Assembly: GCA_025964065.1 (NCBI GenBank)
Contig: JAOPZO010000330.1
Location: forward strand, 1 to 5,561
Direction of reading: 5' to 3'
Source: Solirubrobacterales bacterium
Lineage (GTDB): Bacteria; Actinomycetota; Thermoleophilia; Solirubrobacterales; Solirubrobacteraceae
DNA length: 5,561 bases
Positions within the stretch are counted from its first letter, which is position 1, and each line of letters opens with the position of its first letter. Shown piece by piece: positions 1 to 4,928 of this stretch. The notes below the pieces were generated by a model. The model did not search any database, was not told the origin of the DNA, and saw only the letters and a list, made by a program, of their open reading frames with translations. The translations under genes were made by a program, and so were the position numbers.

Positions 1-129
1 CTCGGGCTGCGTCTCCGCCGGCGCCTCCTCGGGGTACCCGCCCGTGCCCACGGCCTCGGTCGGGCCGAAGTCCTCGTTGTCCTGGTCGTCGCGCGCGGGC
101 GTGCTGGGCGTGTCGGGGCCGTCGGTCAT
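1..129 (-). CDS. Hypothetical acidic low-complexity protein, N-terminal fragment
   Basis: An open frame starts at ATG (129-127, minus strand) and runs off the left edge, giving 43 residues that begin MTDGPDTPSTPARDDQDNED. The visible part is rich in Asp, Glu, Pro, Gly and Thr, with few hydrophobic residues and no signal peptide or membrane segment, so it is probably disordered. A G-rich stretch (CCGGGGGC) lies directly before the ATG and could be a poorly spaced ribosome-binding site. The gene begins 29 bases after the topoisomerase stop on the same strand, so it may be the third gene of the sigma-topoisomerase unit. I do not recognise the family. Support is the coding-like composition, the uninterrupted frame and the position. 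The end is outside the window. Confidence 0.55.
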   Translation of the reverse strand, partial: MTDGPDTPSTPARDDQDNEDFGPTEAVGTGGYPEEAPAETQPE

Positions 130-158
130 GCCCCCGGCGTACCCCGACGAGGGTGCCG

Positions 159-1229
159 CTACGCCGCGAGGAGCTCCGCGCCGAGCGCCGGGGTGCCCTC
201 CCGGCTGTCGATGAGGTCGAGCACCGCGGACTCGACGCCGTCGGCGTACGGTCCCTGGGTCGGCGCGGGCGGCCCGTCGAACTCCTCGAGGCCCTGCTCC
301 AGCGCCTCGGCGATCGTCAGGCCGGAGCGGAAGCGGTCGAAGACGCGCGGGTCGATGTAGGAGGAGCGCGCGACCGCCGGGGTGTTCCCGAGGTACTGCG
401 CCACCTCCTTCACCGCGCGGGTCTCGACGCGCCTGCGGGCGGTCGCCGACGTGGACGCCGCGCCCGTGACCGACAGGGCGATCGACGCGAGGACGGTCGC
501 GTTCCACGTCCGGAAGTCCTTCGCGGAGACGTCGAGGCCCGTGCGGTCCTTGAGGTACGCGTTGATGTGCTCGGAGCGGATGTCGCACCAGGCCCGCCCG
601 TCCTTGTACGCGAGGAGCTCCGGGCTCCCGCCGCGCCGGCGCTTCAGCCGCTCGACGACCTCGGCGGAGACCGGGTCGACGACATGCTGCACGCGGCGCA
701 GGCCGTGCTTCGCGGGGAAGTCGAAGAGCACCGCGCCGTCGACGACCTGCACGTGCTTCTTGTGCATGGTCGCCAGGCCGTAGGTGCCGTTCTCGGCGGC
801 GTAGCCCTCCGAGCCGATCCGGAAGAACCCGCGGTCGAGCAGCCGGACGGTCACCGCGAGGATCTGCTGCGAGGAGAGCGGGTCCTTCTCGAGGTCCTCG
901 GCCACGCGCTCGCGGAGGACCGGGAGCACGCGGGCGAAGGAGAGCATGTCGTCGAACTTCCGCCGGGCCCGCTGGAGGTGCCAGTCGGGGTGGTAGACGT
1001 ACTGCCGCCGCCCGCGCGCGTCCGTGCCCTGGGCCTGGACGTGGCCGCGCGGATCGGGGCAGATCCACACGTCCGCCCAGGCCGGTGGGATCACGAGCGA
1101 CTTGACCCGGGCGAGCGTCTCCTCGTCGGTGACGGGCGCGCCCGTCGCGTCGAGGATCTGCCAGCCCTTGCCGCGACGGCGGCGCGTCAGCCCCGGGGAG
1201 CCGGGATCTGCCCGCTTCAGCCGCGGCAA
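159..1229 (-). CDS. DNA topoisomerase IB (poxvirus/bacterial type)
   Basis: This 356-residue protein is a type IB topoisomerase, which relaxes supercoiled DNA by nicking one strand through a 3'-phosphotyrosine link, without ATP. The N-terminal domain (about 10-85) carries the family signature around TRRRRGKGW and the IPPAW segment (48-51). The catalytic domain follows to about 315. The expected active-site set is visible: Arg137 (FFRIGS), Lys174 (FPAK), Arg240 (KDFRTW), Asn282 (LGNTP) and the nucleophile Tyr291 (SSYIDPRVFDRF). From memory, these lie at or within two positions of the Deinococcus radiodurans enzyme's residues. Length is normal for the bacterial family. The start is TTG with no good ribosome-binding site, 7 bases after the sigma-factor stop, so translation probably depends on coupling to the sigma gene. 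An Asp/Glu-containing tail follows residue 315. The family call is secure; the exact start is less so. Confidence 0.95.
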   Translation of the reverse strand: MPRLKRADPGSPGLTRRRRGKGWQILDATGAPVTDEETLARVKSLVIPPAWADVWICPDPRGHVQAQGTDARGRRQYVYHPDWHLQRARRKFDDMLSFARVLPVLRERVAEDLEKDPLSSQQILAVTVRLLDRGFFRIGSEGYAAENGTYGLATMHKKHVQVVDGAVLFDFPAKHGLRRVQHVVDPVSAEVVERLKRRRGGSPELLAYKDGRAWCDIRSEHINAYLKDRTGLDVSAKDFRTWNATVLASIALSVTGAASTSATARRRVETRAVKEVAQYLGNTPAVARSSYIDPRVFDRFRSGLTIAEALEQGLEEFDGPPAPTQGPYADGVESAVLDLIDSREGTPALGAELLAA

Positions 1230-1236
1230 GGTGCGC

Positions 1237-2040
1237 TCAGGCCGCGCGGAGGCGACGCTGCGGCGCGGGCGCCGCGTCGACGTCCGCCATCTGCATGCGC
1301 ATGTCCTCGAGCGAGCGGCGGATCAGGCGCGAGACGTGCATCTGCGAGATGCCGACCTGCTCCGCGATCTCGCGCTGCGTGAGCCCCTCGAAGAAGCGCA
1401 GGCGCATGATCTCCTGCTCGCGGTCCGCGAGGACGCGCATGCCGTTCGAGAGGAGCACGCGACGCTCGGCCGTCATGAACTCCGGGTCCTCCTCGCCGAG
1501 CAGCTCGAGCGCGGTGCGGTTCTCGCCGATCGGCTCCTCGAAGGAGACGGTGGAGTAGGACTGCGCACCCTGGAGCGCGTCGAGGACCTCCTCCTCCGTG
1601 GCCTTCACGGCGACGGCGAGCTCCGCGATCGTGGGCGAGCGCGAGAGCTTCGTGGTGAGGCGGTCCGTGGCCTGCGTGAGCTTCGCGTTGAGCTCCTGGA
1701 TGTCGCGCGGGACGCGGATGCTCCAGCCACGGTCGCGGAAGTGGCGCTTGATCTCGCCGGCGATGTTCGGCGCCGCGAAGGTGGAGAGCTTGACCCCGCG
1801 CTCGAGGTCGAAGCGGTCGACGGCCTTGATGAGACCGACGGCGCCGACCTGGACGAGGTCGTCGAGCGGCTCGCCGCGGTTGGCGTAGCGCCGGGCGATG
1901 TGGCGGACAAGCGGCATCATGCGCTCGATGAGCATCGTGCGGGCCTGCAGGTCACCGTCCCGGTGGTAGCGCTCCAGCAGCGCGACCTCGTCGGTGGCGA
2001 TGGACGTGCGCGGCTCGGTGGTGCGGTCGATCGTGCTCAT
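1237..2040 (-). CDS. RNA polymerase sigma factor, SigB/SigF/SigG family
   Basis: This 267-residue group 3 sigma-70 factor directs RNA polymerase to stress or stationary-phase promoters. Region 2 spans about 38-109, including the core-binding DDLVQVGAVGLIKAVDRFD segment and the promoter -10-recognition part through STFAAPNIAGEIKRHFRD. The VPRDIQEL motif (110-117), typical of the SigB/SigF group, leads into region 3 (about 118-195). Region 4 has a helix-turn-helix at 221-244 (TQREIAEQVGISQMHVSRLI). There is no region 1.1, as expected for this group. The ATG start has a strong ribosome-binding site, GGGAGGG, ending 4 bases before it (2045-2051). The tail after about 250 is Ala/Arg-rich and variable. 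The divergent neighbours encode an anti-sigma kinase and STAS antagonists, which fits regulation by partner switching. An inverted repeat covers its start region (see that entry). Which SigB/SigF orthologue it is cannot be decided here. Confidence 0.95.
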   Translation of the reverse strand: MSTIDRTTEPRTSIATDEVALLERYHRDGDLQARTMLIERMMPLVRHIARRYANRGEPLDDLVQVGAVGLIKAVDRFDLERGVKLSTFAAPNIAGEIKRHFRDRGWSIRVPRDIQELNAKLTQATDRLTTKLSRSPTIAELAVAVKATEEEVLDALQGAQSYSTVSFEEPIGENRTALELLGEEDPEFMTAERRVLLSNGMRVLADREQEIMRLRFFEGLTQREIAEQVGISQMHVSRLIRRSLEDMRMQMADVDAAPAPQRRLRAA

Positions 2041-2081
2041 GGTGCCCTCCCTGTGTCGAACAACTGCGATGAGGGCACCAT
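2037..2081 (-). other. Possible 14-codon upstream ORF overlapping the sigma start (ATGA)
   Basis: On the minus strand an ATG at 2081-2079 opens a short frame, MVPSSQLFDTGRAP. Its TGA stop shares the ATGA overlap with the sigma-factor ATG at 2040-2038. Its ATG is the first codon of the 5' arm of the inverted repeat that masks the sigma start. The frame is open further upstream to a GTG at 2285, but that 82-residue extension looks like non-coding translation. No ribosome-binding site is obvious before the short ATG, so translation of this frame is only a possibility. The ATGA overlap could be chance. Confidence 0.25.
2039..2081 (-). promoter_or_regulatory. 11-bp perfect inverted repeat enclosing the sigma RBS and start codon
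   Basis: The arms are ATGGTGCCCTC (2039-2049) and GAGGGCACCAT (2071-2081), perfectly complementary over 11 bp and separated by 21 bases. In the sigma-factor mRNA the 3' arm contains five of the seven bases of the GGGAGGG ribosome-binding site and the first two bases of the AUG, so folding would hide the initiation site. This would act as a translational switch if transcription starts upstream of 2081, which the sequence cannot tell. As DNA, the same dyad could be a binding site for a dimeric regulator. The repeat is seen directly; its function is inferred. Confidence 0.5.
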
Positions 2082-2205
2082 CGCGGTCACAGCGGCTCGA
2101 GCAAGGCGGTCAAGGATGGGCAGTGCGAGGGATGAGGGGTCGGGATGCGCAGCTTGAGGTGGACAGACCCGGTCAGCCGCCGGAAGCCCCGGCGCGGTCC
2201 AGCTC

Positions 2206-2232
2206 GTTTGCGGCTGCGCCCCTGCGGGGAGA
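2206..2232 (+). promoter_or_regulatory. Candidate SigB/SigF-type promoter for the anti-sigma operon
   Basis: GTTTGC (2206-2211) and GGGAGA (2227-2232) are separated by 15 bases. They resemble the SigB-class consensus GTTTAA, 12-14 bases, GGGWAW: the -35 keeps GTTT and the -10 matches five of six positions. The spacer is slightly long for Bacillus SigB, but actinobacterial relatives tolerate longer spacers. Transcription would start about 60 bases before the anti-sigma ATG. If real, the sigma factor would drive its own regulators as feedback. The match is imperfect, and such short motifs arise by chance in GC-rich DNA. Confidence 0.35.
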
Positions 2233-2281
2233 GCACCTCCGCACCGCGTACACCCGCACCACGCACCCCTGCGCACATCCT

Positions 2282-2319
2282 GCACGACCGCCCCTGACCC
2301 GCATGACCGCCCCTGACCT
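2282..2319 (+). repeat. 19-bp near-perfect tandem duplication across the anti-sigma start codon
   Basis: Unit 1 is GCACGACCGCCCCTGACCC (2282-2300) and unit 2 is GCATGACCGCCCCTGACCT (2301-2319); they agree at 17 of 19 positions. Unit 2 holds the ATG start of the anti-sigma gene (2303-2305). The equivalent triplet in unit 1 is ACG. Since 19 is not a multiple of three, the copies are read in different frames. This looks like a local duplication by slippage. It places C-rich repeat sequence where a ribosome-binding site would be expected. Confidence 0.8.
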
Positions 2320-2734
2320 CGAGATCTCCCTGCCGGCCCGCGCCGAGAACGTCGCGGTCGTCCGTCACGTCCTGGGCGGGATCGGCGACGCGCTCGCGCT
2401 GCACCCCGAGGTGCTCTCCGACGTGAAGCTCGCGGTCAGCGAGGCCTGCGCGAACGTCGTGGTGCACGCGTACGCGGACGGCGCGGCCGGTCTGCTCGAC
2501 CTCGAGCTCACCACGGGCGACGACCACATCGAGGTCGTCATCCGCGACCACGGCAGCGGCATGATGCCGCGCGCGGACTCCCCCGGCCTGGGCGTCGGGC
2601 TCCCGCTCATGGCGAGCCTCACGGCTGCCCTGGAGCTCACGAACCGCGCCGACGGCGGCACCGAGGTGCGCATGAGCTTCGACCGGCACGACCCCGAGAC
2701 CTCGGCCGTCCGCGCCTCGGGCACGGGGCTCTAG
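2303..2734 (+). CDS. RsbW-like anti-sigma factor / serine kinase (HATPase fold)
   Basis: This 143-residue single-domain protein has the GHKL (Bergerat) ATPase fold of RsbW and SpoIIAB. By analogy it binds the sigma factor and phosphorylates STAS antagonists on serine. The N box is at 41-55 (VKLAVSEACANVVVH) with Glu47 and the Mg-binding Asn51. The G1 box is Asp82-His-Gly-Ser-Gly86 (RDHGSG), and the G2 box is at 95-99 (GLGVG) followed by LPLM. The terminal strand is GGTEVRMSFD (118-127), with a short variable tail. All ATP-contact motifs are intact. I chose the ATG at 2303 because the fold begins immediately after it and upstream in-frame translation is non-coding in character. No ribosome-binding site precedes it, and a tandem repeat covers the start. 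It heads the plus-strand operon, divergent from the sigma gene. Which STAS protein it prefers is unknown. Confidence 0.92.
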   Translation: MTAPDLEISLPARAENVAVVRHVLGGIGDALALHPEVLSDVKLAVSEACANVVVHAYADGAAGLLDLELTTGDDHIEVVIRDHGSGMMPRADSPGLGVGLPLMASLTAALELTNRADGGTEVRMSFDRHDPETSAVRASGTGL

Positions 2735-2736
2735 CA

Positions 2737-3177
2737 GTGCACGTGGCCGAGCCCGGAACCCCTCCTGCGCTGGACCGCGTCGACCGCACGCGGGTGACGG
2801 TGGCCGTCGGGCCGCTCGTCGGCCCGGTGCTCTCGCGCGTGGTCGGGATCCACGCCTCGCGCGCCGACCTTCCCATCGACCGCCTGAACGACGCGGTCCT
2901 CGTCGCCGACGCCGTCGCGGCGCGCGCGCCCGCCTTCGCCGTGGGCGGCCGCCTCCCCGTGAGCATCCAGTCGGGGCCCGGCCGCCTCGAGGTCCGCATC
3001 GGGCCGCTCCGTCCCGGCGGCGGCCAGCGGGTGCTCGAGGGCGCCGCCCTTCCGGCGGTCGGCTCGGTCATCGAGCGCCTCGCGGACTCCGTGAAGGTGC
3101 GCGGCGGCGCGGGCGGCGACGAGTACCTCGTGATCCGCATCGAGTCCCACCCCGACGCGCCGACGGCCGGCGCATGA
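2737..3177 (+). CDS. Degenerate HATPase-like protein, possible pseudo-anti-sigma factor
   Basis: This 146-residue protein has no obvious named family. By eye its layout matches the preceding kinase: residues about 19-64 align with the kinase's first strand, helix and N-box helix; 72-94 (LPVSIQSGPGRLEVRIGPL) with its central strands; and 105-136 (LPAVGSVIERLADSVKVRGGAGGDEYLVIRIE) with the last helix and strand. The nucleotide motifs are gone. In this alignment the N-box Glu and Asn fall at Ala59 and Arg63, the G1 Asp at Pro90, and the G2 glycines at LEGAA (100-104). It would therefore not bind ATP but may keep a sigma- or STAS-binding surface. The start is GTG at 2737, 2 bases after the kinase stop, with another in-frame GTG at 2743. 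Its stop overlaps the next gene as ATGA. Coding status is secure from the tight packing; the fold assignment is inference. Confidence 0.7.
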   Translation: MHVAEPGTPPALDRVDRTRVTVAVGPLVGPVLSRVVGIHASRADLPIDRLNDAVLVADAVAARAPAFAVGGRLPVSIQSGPGRLEVRIGPLRPGGGQRVLEGAALPAVGSVIERLADSVKVRGGAGGDEYLVIRIESHPDAPTAGA

Positions 3178-3596
3178 GCGCCGGCACGGACGGCTTCGCC
3201 GAGCTCACGCTCCAGGCGGGCGACCCGCAGGCCATGGAGCGGTTCTACGCCGAGGCGGTCGGCCTGCGGGTCCTCACGCGCGAGGACGACCGGATCTGGC
3301 TCGACGTGGGCGGCGGCGCCCGGCTGGGTCTGTGGACCCCGGGCGAGAAGGAGTTCGGCGACCAGGGCGGCGCCCACGTCCACTTCGCCTTCCGTGCGAC
3401 CCCGGGCGGGCTCGACGCGCTGCAGGAGCGGCTCCAAGCGGCCGGCTCCGCGGTGCGCGGCCCCGAGGAGCACCCGGGCGGCGACCGCTCGATCTACTTC
3501 GAGGACCCGGAGGGCAACGTCGTGGAGGCGTGGGACTTCTTCGGGCGCGGACGCTCGACGGACGAGCTGGCCGACGAGTCCGGCGACGCCTCGTGA
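3174..3596 (+). CDS. VOC family (glyoxalase/bleomycin-resistance-like) protein
   Basis: This 140-residue protein has the paired beta-alpha-beta-beta-beta layout of the vicinal oxygen chelate superfamily. Its members bind a metal and act as lyases, isomerases, dioxygenases or ligand-binding resistance proteins. The first module runs about 7-55 (FAELTLQAGDPQAMERFYAEAVGLRV then IWLDVGGGARLGLW). The second runs about 66-123 (AHVHFAFRA, the DALQERLQAAG helix, then IYFEDPEGNVVEAWDF). Likely metal ligands are His70 and Glu118; the usual first-strand His appears to be Glu10, which several VOC enzymes also use. Length is typical of a single-chain VOC protein that dimerises. Its ATG overlaps the upstream stop (ATGA), so translation is probably coupled. 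The substrate cannot be read from sequence. Its place inside a partner-switching operon suggests a stress-detoxification or sensing role, which is inference only. Confidence 0.88.
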   Translation: MSAGTDGFAELTLQAGDPQAMERFYAEAVGLRVLTREDDRIWLDVGGGARLGLWTPGEKEFGDQGGAHVHFAFRATPGGLDALQERLQAAGSAVRGPEEHPGGDRSIYFEDPEGNVVEAWDFFGRGRSTDELADESGDAS

Positions 3597-3654
3597 ACCC
3601 GTTCGTCCCGGCCATCCGTCAAGATGCGCGGATCGTCCCCTGCCACACCCTGAT

Positions 3655-3660
3655 GGAGGT
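3655..3660 (+). promoter_or_regulatory. Ribosome-binding site of the first STAS gene
   Basis: GGAGGT lies 12 bases before the ATG at 3673, which is longer than usual. It is the only clear ribosome-binding site among the plus-strand genes. It overlaps a seven-codon frame, ATG GAG GTC ... CCA TGA (3653-3676), whose stop overlaps the STAS start as ATGA. The 76-base gap upstream (3597-3672) shows no convincing promoter. Confidence 0.45.
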
Positions 3661-3672
3661 CTCCCCCCGCCC

Positions 3673-4032
3673 ATGACGTTCGACTTCTCGCTGACCGAGG
3701 ACCGGCCCGCGTCGGGTGCGCACGTCATCGCCGTCGCGGGCGAGGTGGACATCTTCACCGCGCCGGAGCTCAAGCGCGCGATCGGCGGCGCCATCGACGG
3801 CGGCGCCCGCGAGCTCGTGATCGACCTCACGGAGACGCGCTTCCTCGACTCGACCGCCCTCGGCGTCCTCATCGGCGCCGTGAAGCGCCTCCGCCCGCTC
3901 GAGGGCAGGCTCGTGATCGTGAACACCGAGCCGAGCACGGCGAAGACGTTCGAGATCACCGGCCTCGACCAGATCTTCACGATCGTCGACACGCGGGACG
4001 ACGCGCTCGCGCAGCTCGCGGCGCGGTCCTGA
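3673..4032 (+). CDS. STAS-domain anti-sigma factor antagonist (RsbV/SpoIIAA type), copy 1
   Basis: This 119-residue protein is a single STAS domain. In partner switching the unphosphorylated form binds the anti-sigma kinase and releases the sigma factor; phosphorylation by the kinase blocks this. Residues 17-31 (HVIAVAGEVDIFTAP) form the conserved first strands and GE-D-TA turn. VIDLTETRFLDSTALGVLIGA (49-69) holds the phosphorylation motif, with Ser60 and adjacent Thr61 as acceptor candidates. The rest (80-118) gives the last strand and helix, including the ITGLDQIFTI segment typical of RsbV. I chose ATG 3673 because the fold begins right after it and GGAGGT lies upstream; longer frames to the left are shadows of the VOC gene. 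It ends 1 base before the second STAS gene. Length and motifs match the family fully. Confidence 0.93.
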   Translation: MTFDFSLTEDRPASGAHVIAVAGEVDIFTAPELKRAIGGAIDGGARELVIDLTETRFLDSTALGVLIGAVKRLRPLEGRLVIVNTEPSTAKTFEITGLDQIFTIVDTRDDALAQLAARS

Positions 4033-4033
4033 C

Positions 4034-4396
4034 ATGACCCCCGAGGGTCCCGAGGTCCGCAGCACCACCGAGGGCGACGTCGTCGTCGTCGCGGTGGCGG
4101 GCGACCACGACATCGCGACGGCGGACGAGATCCGCGGCGCGATCGACACCGCCCTGGCGGCGCAGCACCGCGTCGTCGTCGACCTCACCCCCGCGACCTT
4201 CGTCGACTCGACGGTCCTCGGCGTGCTGCTCGGCGCCCGCGACCAGGCGCGCGACGCCGGCCTCGGCTTCGGGGTCCTGCTCGGTGAGGGCTCCGCCACC
4301 GCCGTGCAGCGCATCACCGAGGTCACCGGCCTCGCCAGCATCCTGCCGCTGCACGACGCGCGGGACGCGGCGCTCGCCGGCGTCCGCGCCGCCTAG
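4034..4396 (+). CDS. STAS-domain anti-sigma factor antagonist, copy 2
   Basis: This 120-residue second STAS domain is clearly paralogous to the preceding gene. The first strands and turn are at 15-31 (DVVVVAVAGDHDIATAD), with GDHD in place of GEVD. The phosphorylation motif is VVDLTPATFVDSTVLGVLLGA (48-68), with Ser59 and Thr60 as acceptor candidates. ITEVTGLASILPLHDARDAAL (96-116) closes the domain. It starts 1 base after copy 1's stop with little room for a ribosome-binding site, so it is probably translationally coupled. The two copies differ widely outside the core, so they are not a recent duplication and may serve different kinases or signals. It is the last gene of the plus-strand operon and converges on the SRPBCC gene 19 bases later. 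Confidence 0.92.
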   Translation: MTPEGPEVRSTTEGDVVVVAVAGDHDIATADEIRGAIDTALAAQHRVVVDLTPATFVDSTVLGVLLGARDQARDAGLGFGVLLGEGSATAVQRITEVTGLASILPLHDARDAALAGVRAA

Positions 4397-4415
4397 CCCC
4401 GCCGCGGGCGCTGCC

Positions 4416-4928
4416 CTAGCTCTCGGGCCCCACCGCGGGGCCGTCCTCACCGCCGCCGGCGTTCGAGCCGGAGTTGCGGGACGTCGTCGGCTCCGCGTGC
4501 TCGCCCTCGGCGAGCTCGGCGAGGCGCCGCAGCGCCTCGACGTTGCGGCCGTGCAGCAGGAGGTCGGCGAGCGGGTTGTACGTGAGGCGCGCCAGCGGGC
4601 TCGCCGGGCCCTCCCGCATCGTCACGTGGGTGCCGTCGCCCGTGCGGGCGAGGTCCATGACGACCTTGCCGCGGCCGAACGGGCGTGCCATGACGTGCAG
4701 CACGAGGCGGCGGGGCTCCTCCGCCTCGACGACCTCGCTCGAGTCCTTCAAGTCGATGGGCCCGAAGGCGAGCGTGTGGTGGAAGCGCGTGCCGACGGCG
4801 GGGAAGCCCGGGTCCGCGTCGCGGATGTCGCGGGACCCGACGACCCAGTGCGCGTAGTTGTCCGGGTCGGCGAGGATCGCCCAGACCTTCTCGGGGGGCG
4901 CGGCGATGTGCTTGCGGGTCGTCGACAT
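4416..4928 (-). CDS. SRPBCC family protein (polyketide cyclase / START-like fold)
   Basis: This 170-residue protein has the helix-grip fold that binds hydrophobic ligands in a deep cavity. The opening TTRKHIAAPPEKVWAILADPDNYAHWVVGSRDIR (3-36) is the classic N-terminal strand and helix of SRPBCC polyketide-cyclase-like proteins. The alternating strands follow (TRFHHTLAFGPIDLKDSSEVVEAEEPRRLVLHV, about 47-79; GKVVMDLARTGDGTHVTMREG, 87-107). The long C-terminal helix is about 116-141, then a disordered Ser/Gly/Glu tail to 170. I prefer the ATG at 4928 over the upstream GTG at 4961: the fold begins there and AGGACAGGGG lies just before it. No signal peptide or membrane segment is visible. It follows the methyltransferase by 45 bases on the same strand. 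Ligand and role are unknown. Confidence 0.88.
   Translation of the reverse strand: MSTTRKHIAAPPEKVWAILADPDNYAHWVVGSRDIRDADPGFPAVGTRFHHTLAFGPIDLKDSSEVVEAEEPRRLVLHVMARPFGRGKVVMDLARTGDGTHVTMREGPASPLARLTYNPLADLLLHGRNVEALRRLAELAEGEHAEPTTSRNSGSNAGGGEDGPAVGPES
4426..4442. terminator. Possible hairpin terminator between convergent operons
   Basis: GGCCCC (4426-4431) and GGGGCC (4437-4442) form a perfect 6-bp GC stem with a 5-base loop, 29 bases after the second STAS stop and inside the last codons of the SRPBCC gene. There is no T-run after it, so it is not a canonical intrinsic terminator. It could still slow or end read-through from the plus-strand operon. GC-rich DNA yields many such stems. Confidence 0.25.

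Noticed and set aside
153..1382. Long plus-strand open frame (409 codons) opposite the topoisomerase
   Set aside because: It is antisense to an enzyme with a full active site, and its translation is Arg/Ala/Val-rich low-complexity text typical of GC-rich shadow frames.
2085..2113. Housekeeping-type promoter for the sigma gene (TTGACC on the minus strand at 2113-2108)
   Set aside because: The -35 match is good, but the sequence 17-18 bases downstream (GTGACC/TGACCG) does not resemble a -10 box.
2165..2188. SigB-type autoregulatory promoter on the minus strand (GGCTTC, 12 bases, GGGTCT)
   Set aside because: The -35 lacks the GTTT core and the -10 matches only partly; too weak to list.
1994..2302. 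103-codon N-terminal extension of the anti-sigma protein
   Set aside because: The in-frame stretch overlaps the divergent sigma start region and translates to Arg/Pro/His-rich sequence with no domain; the HATPase fold begins right after the ATG at 2303.
2637..3992. Long minus-strand open frame (451 codons) opposite the anti-sigma operon
   Set aside because: It runs antisense through four well-supported genes and its translation has no recognisable fold; it is a GC-skew artefact.
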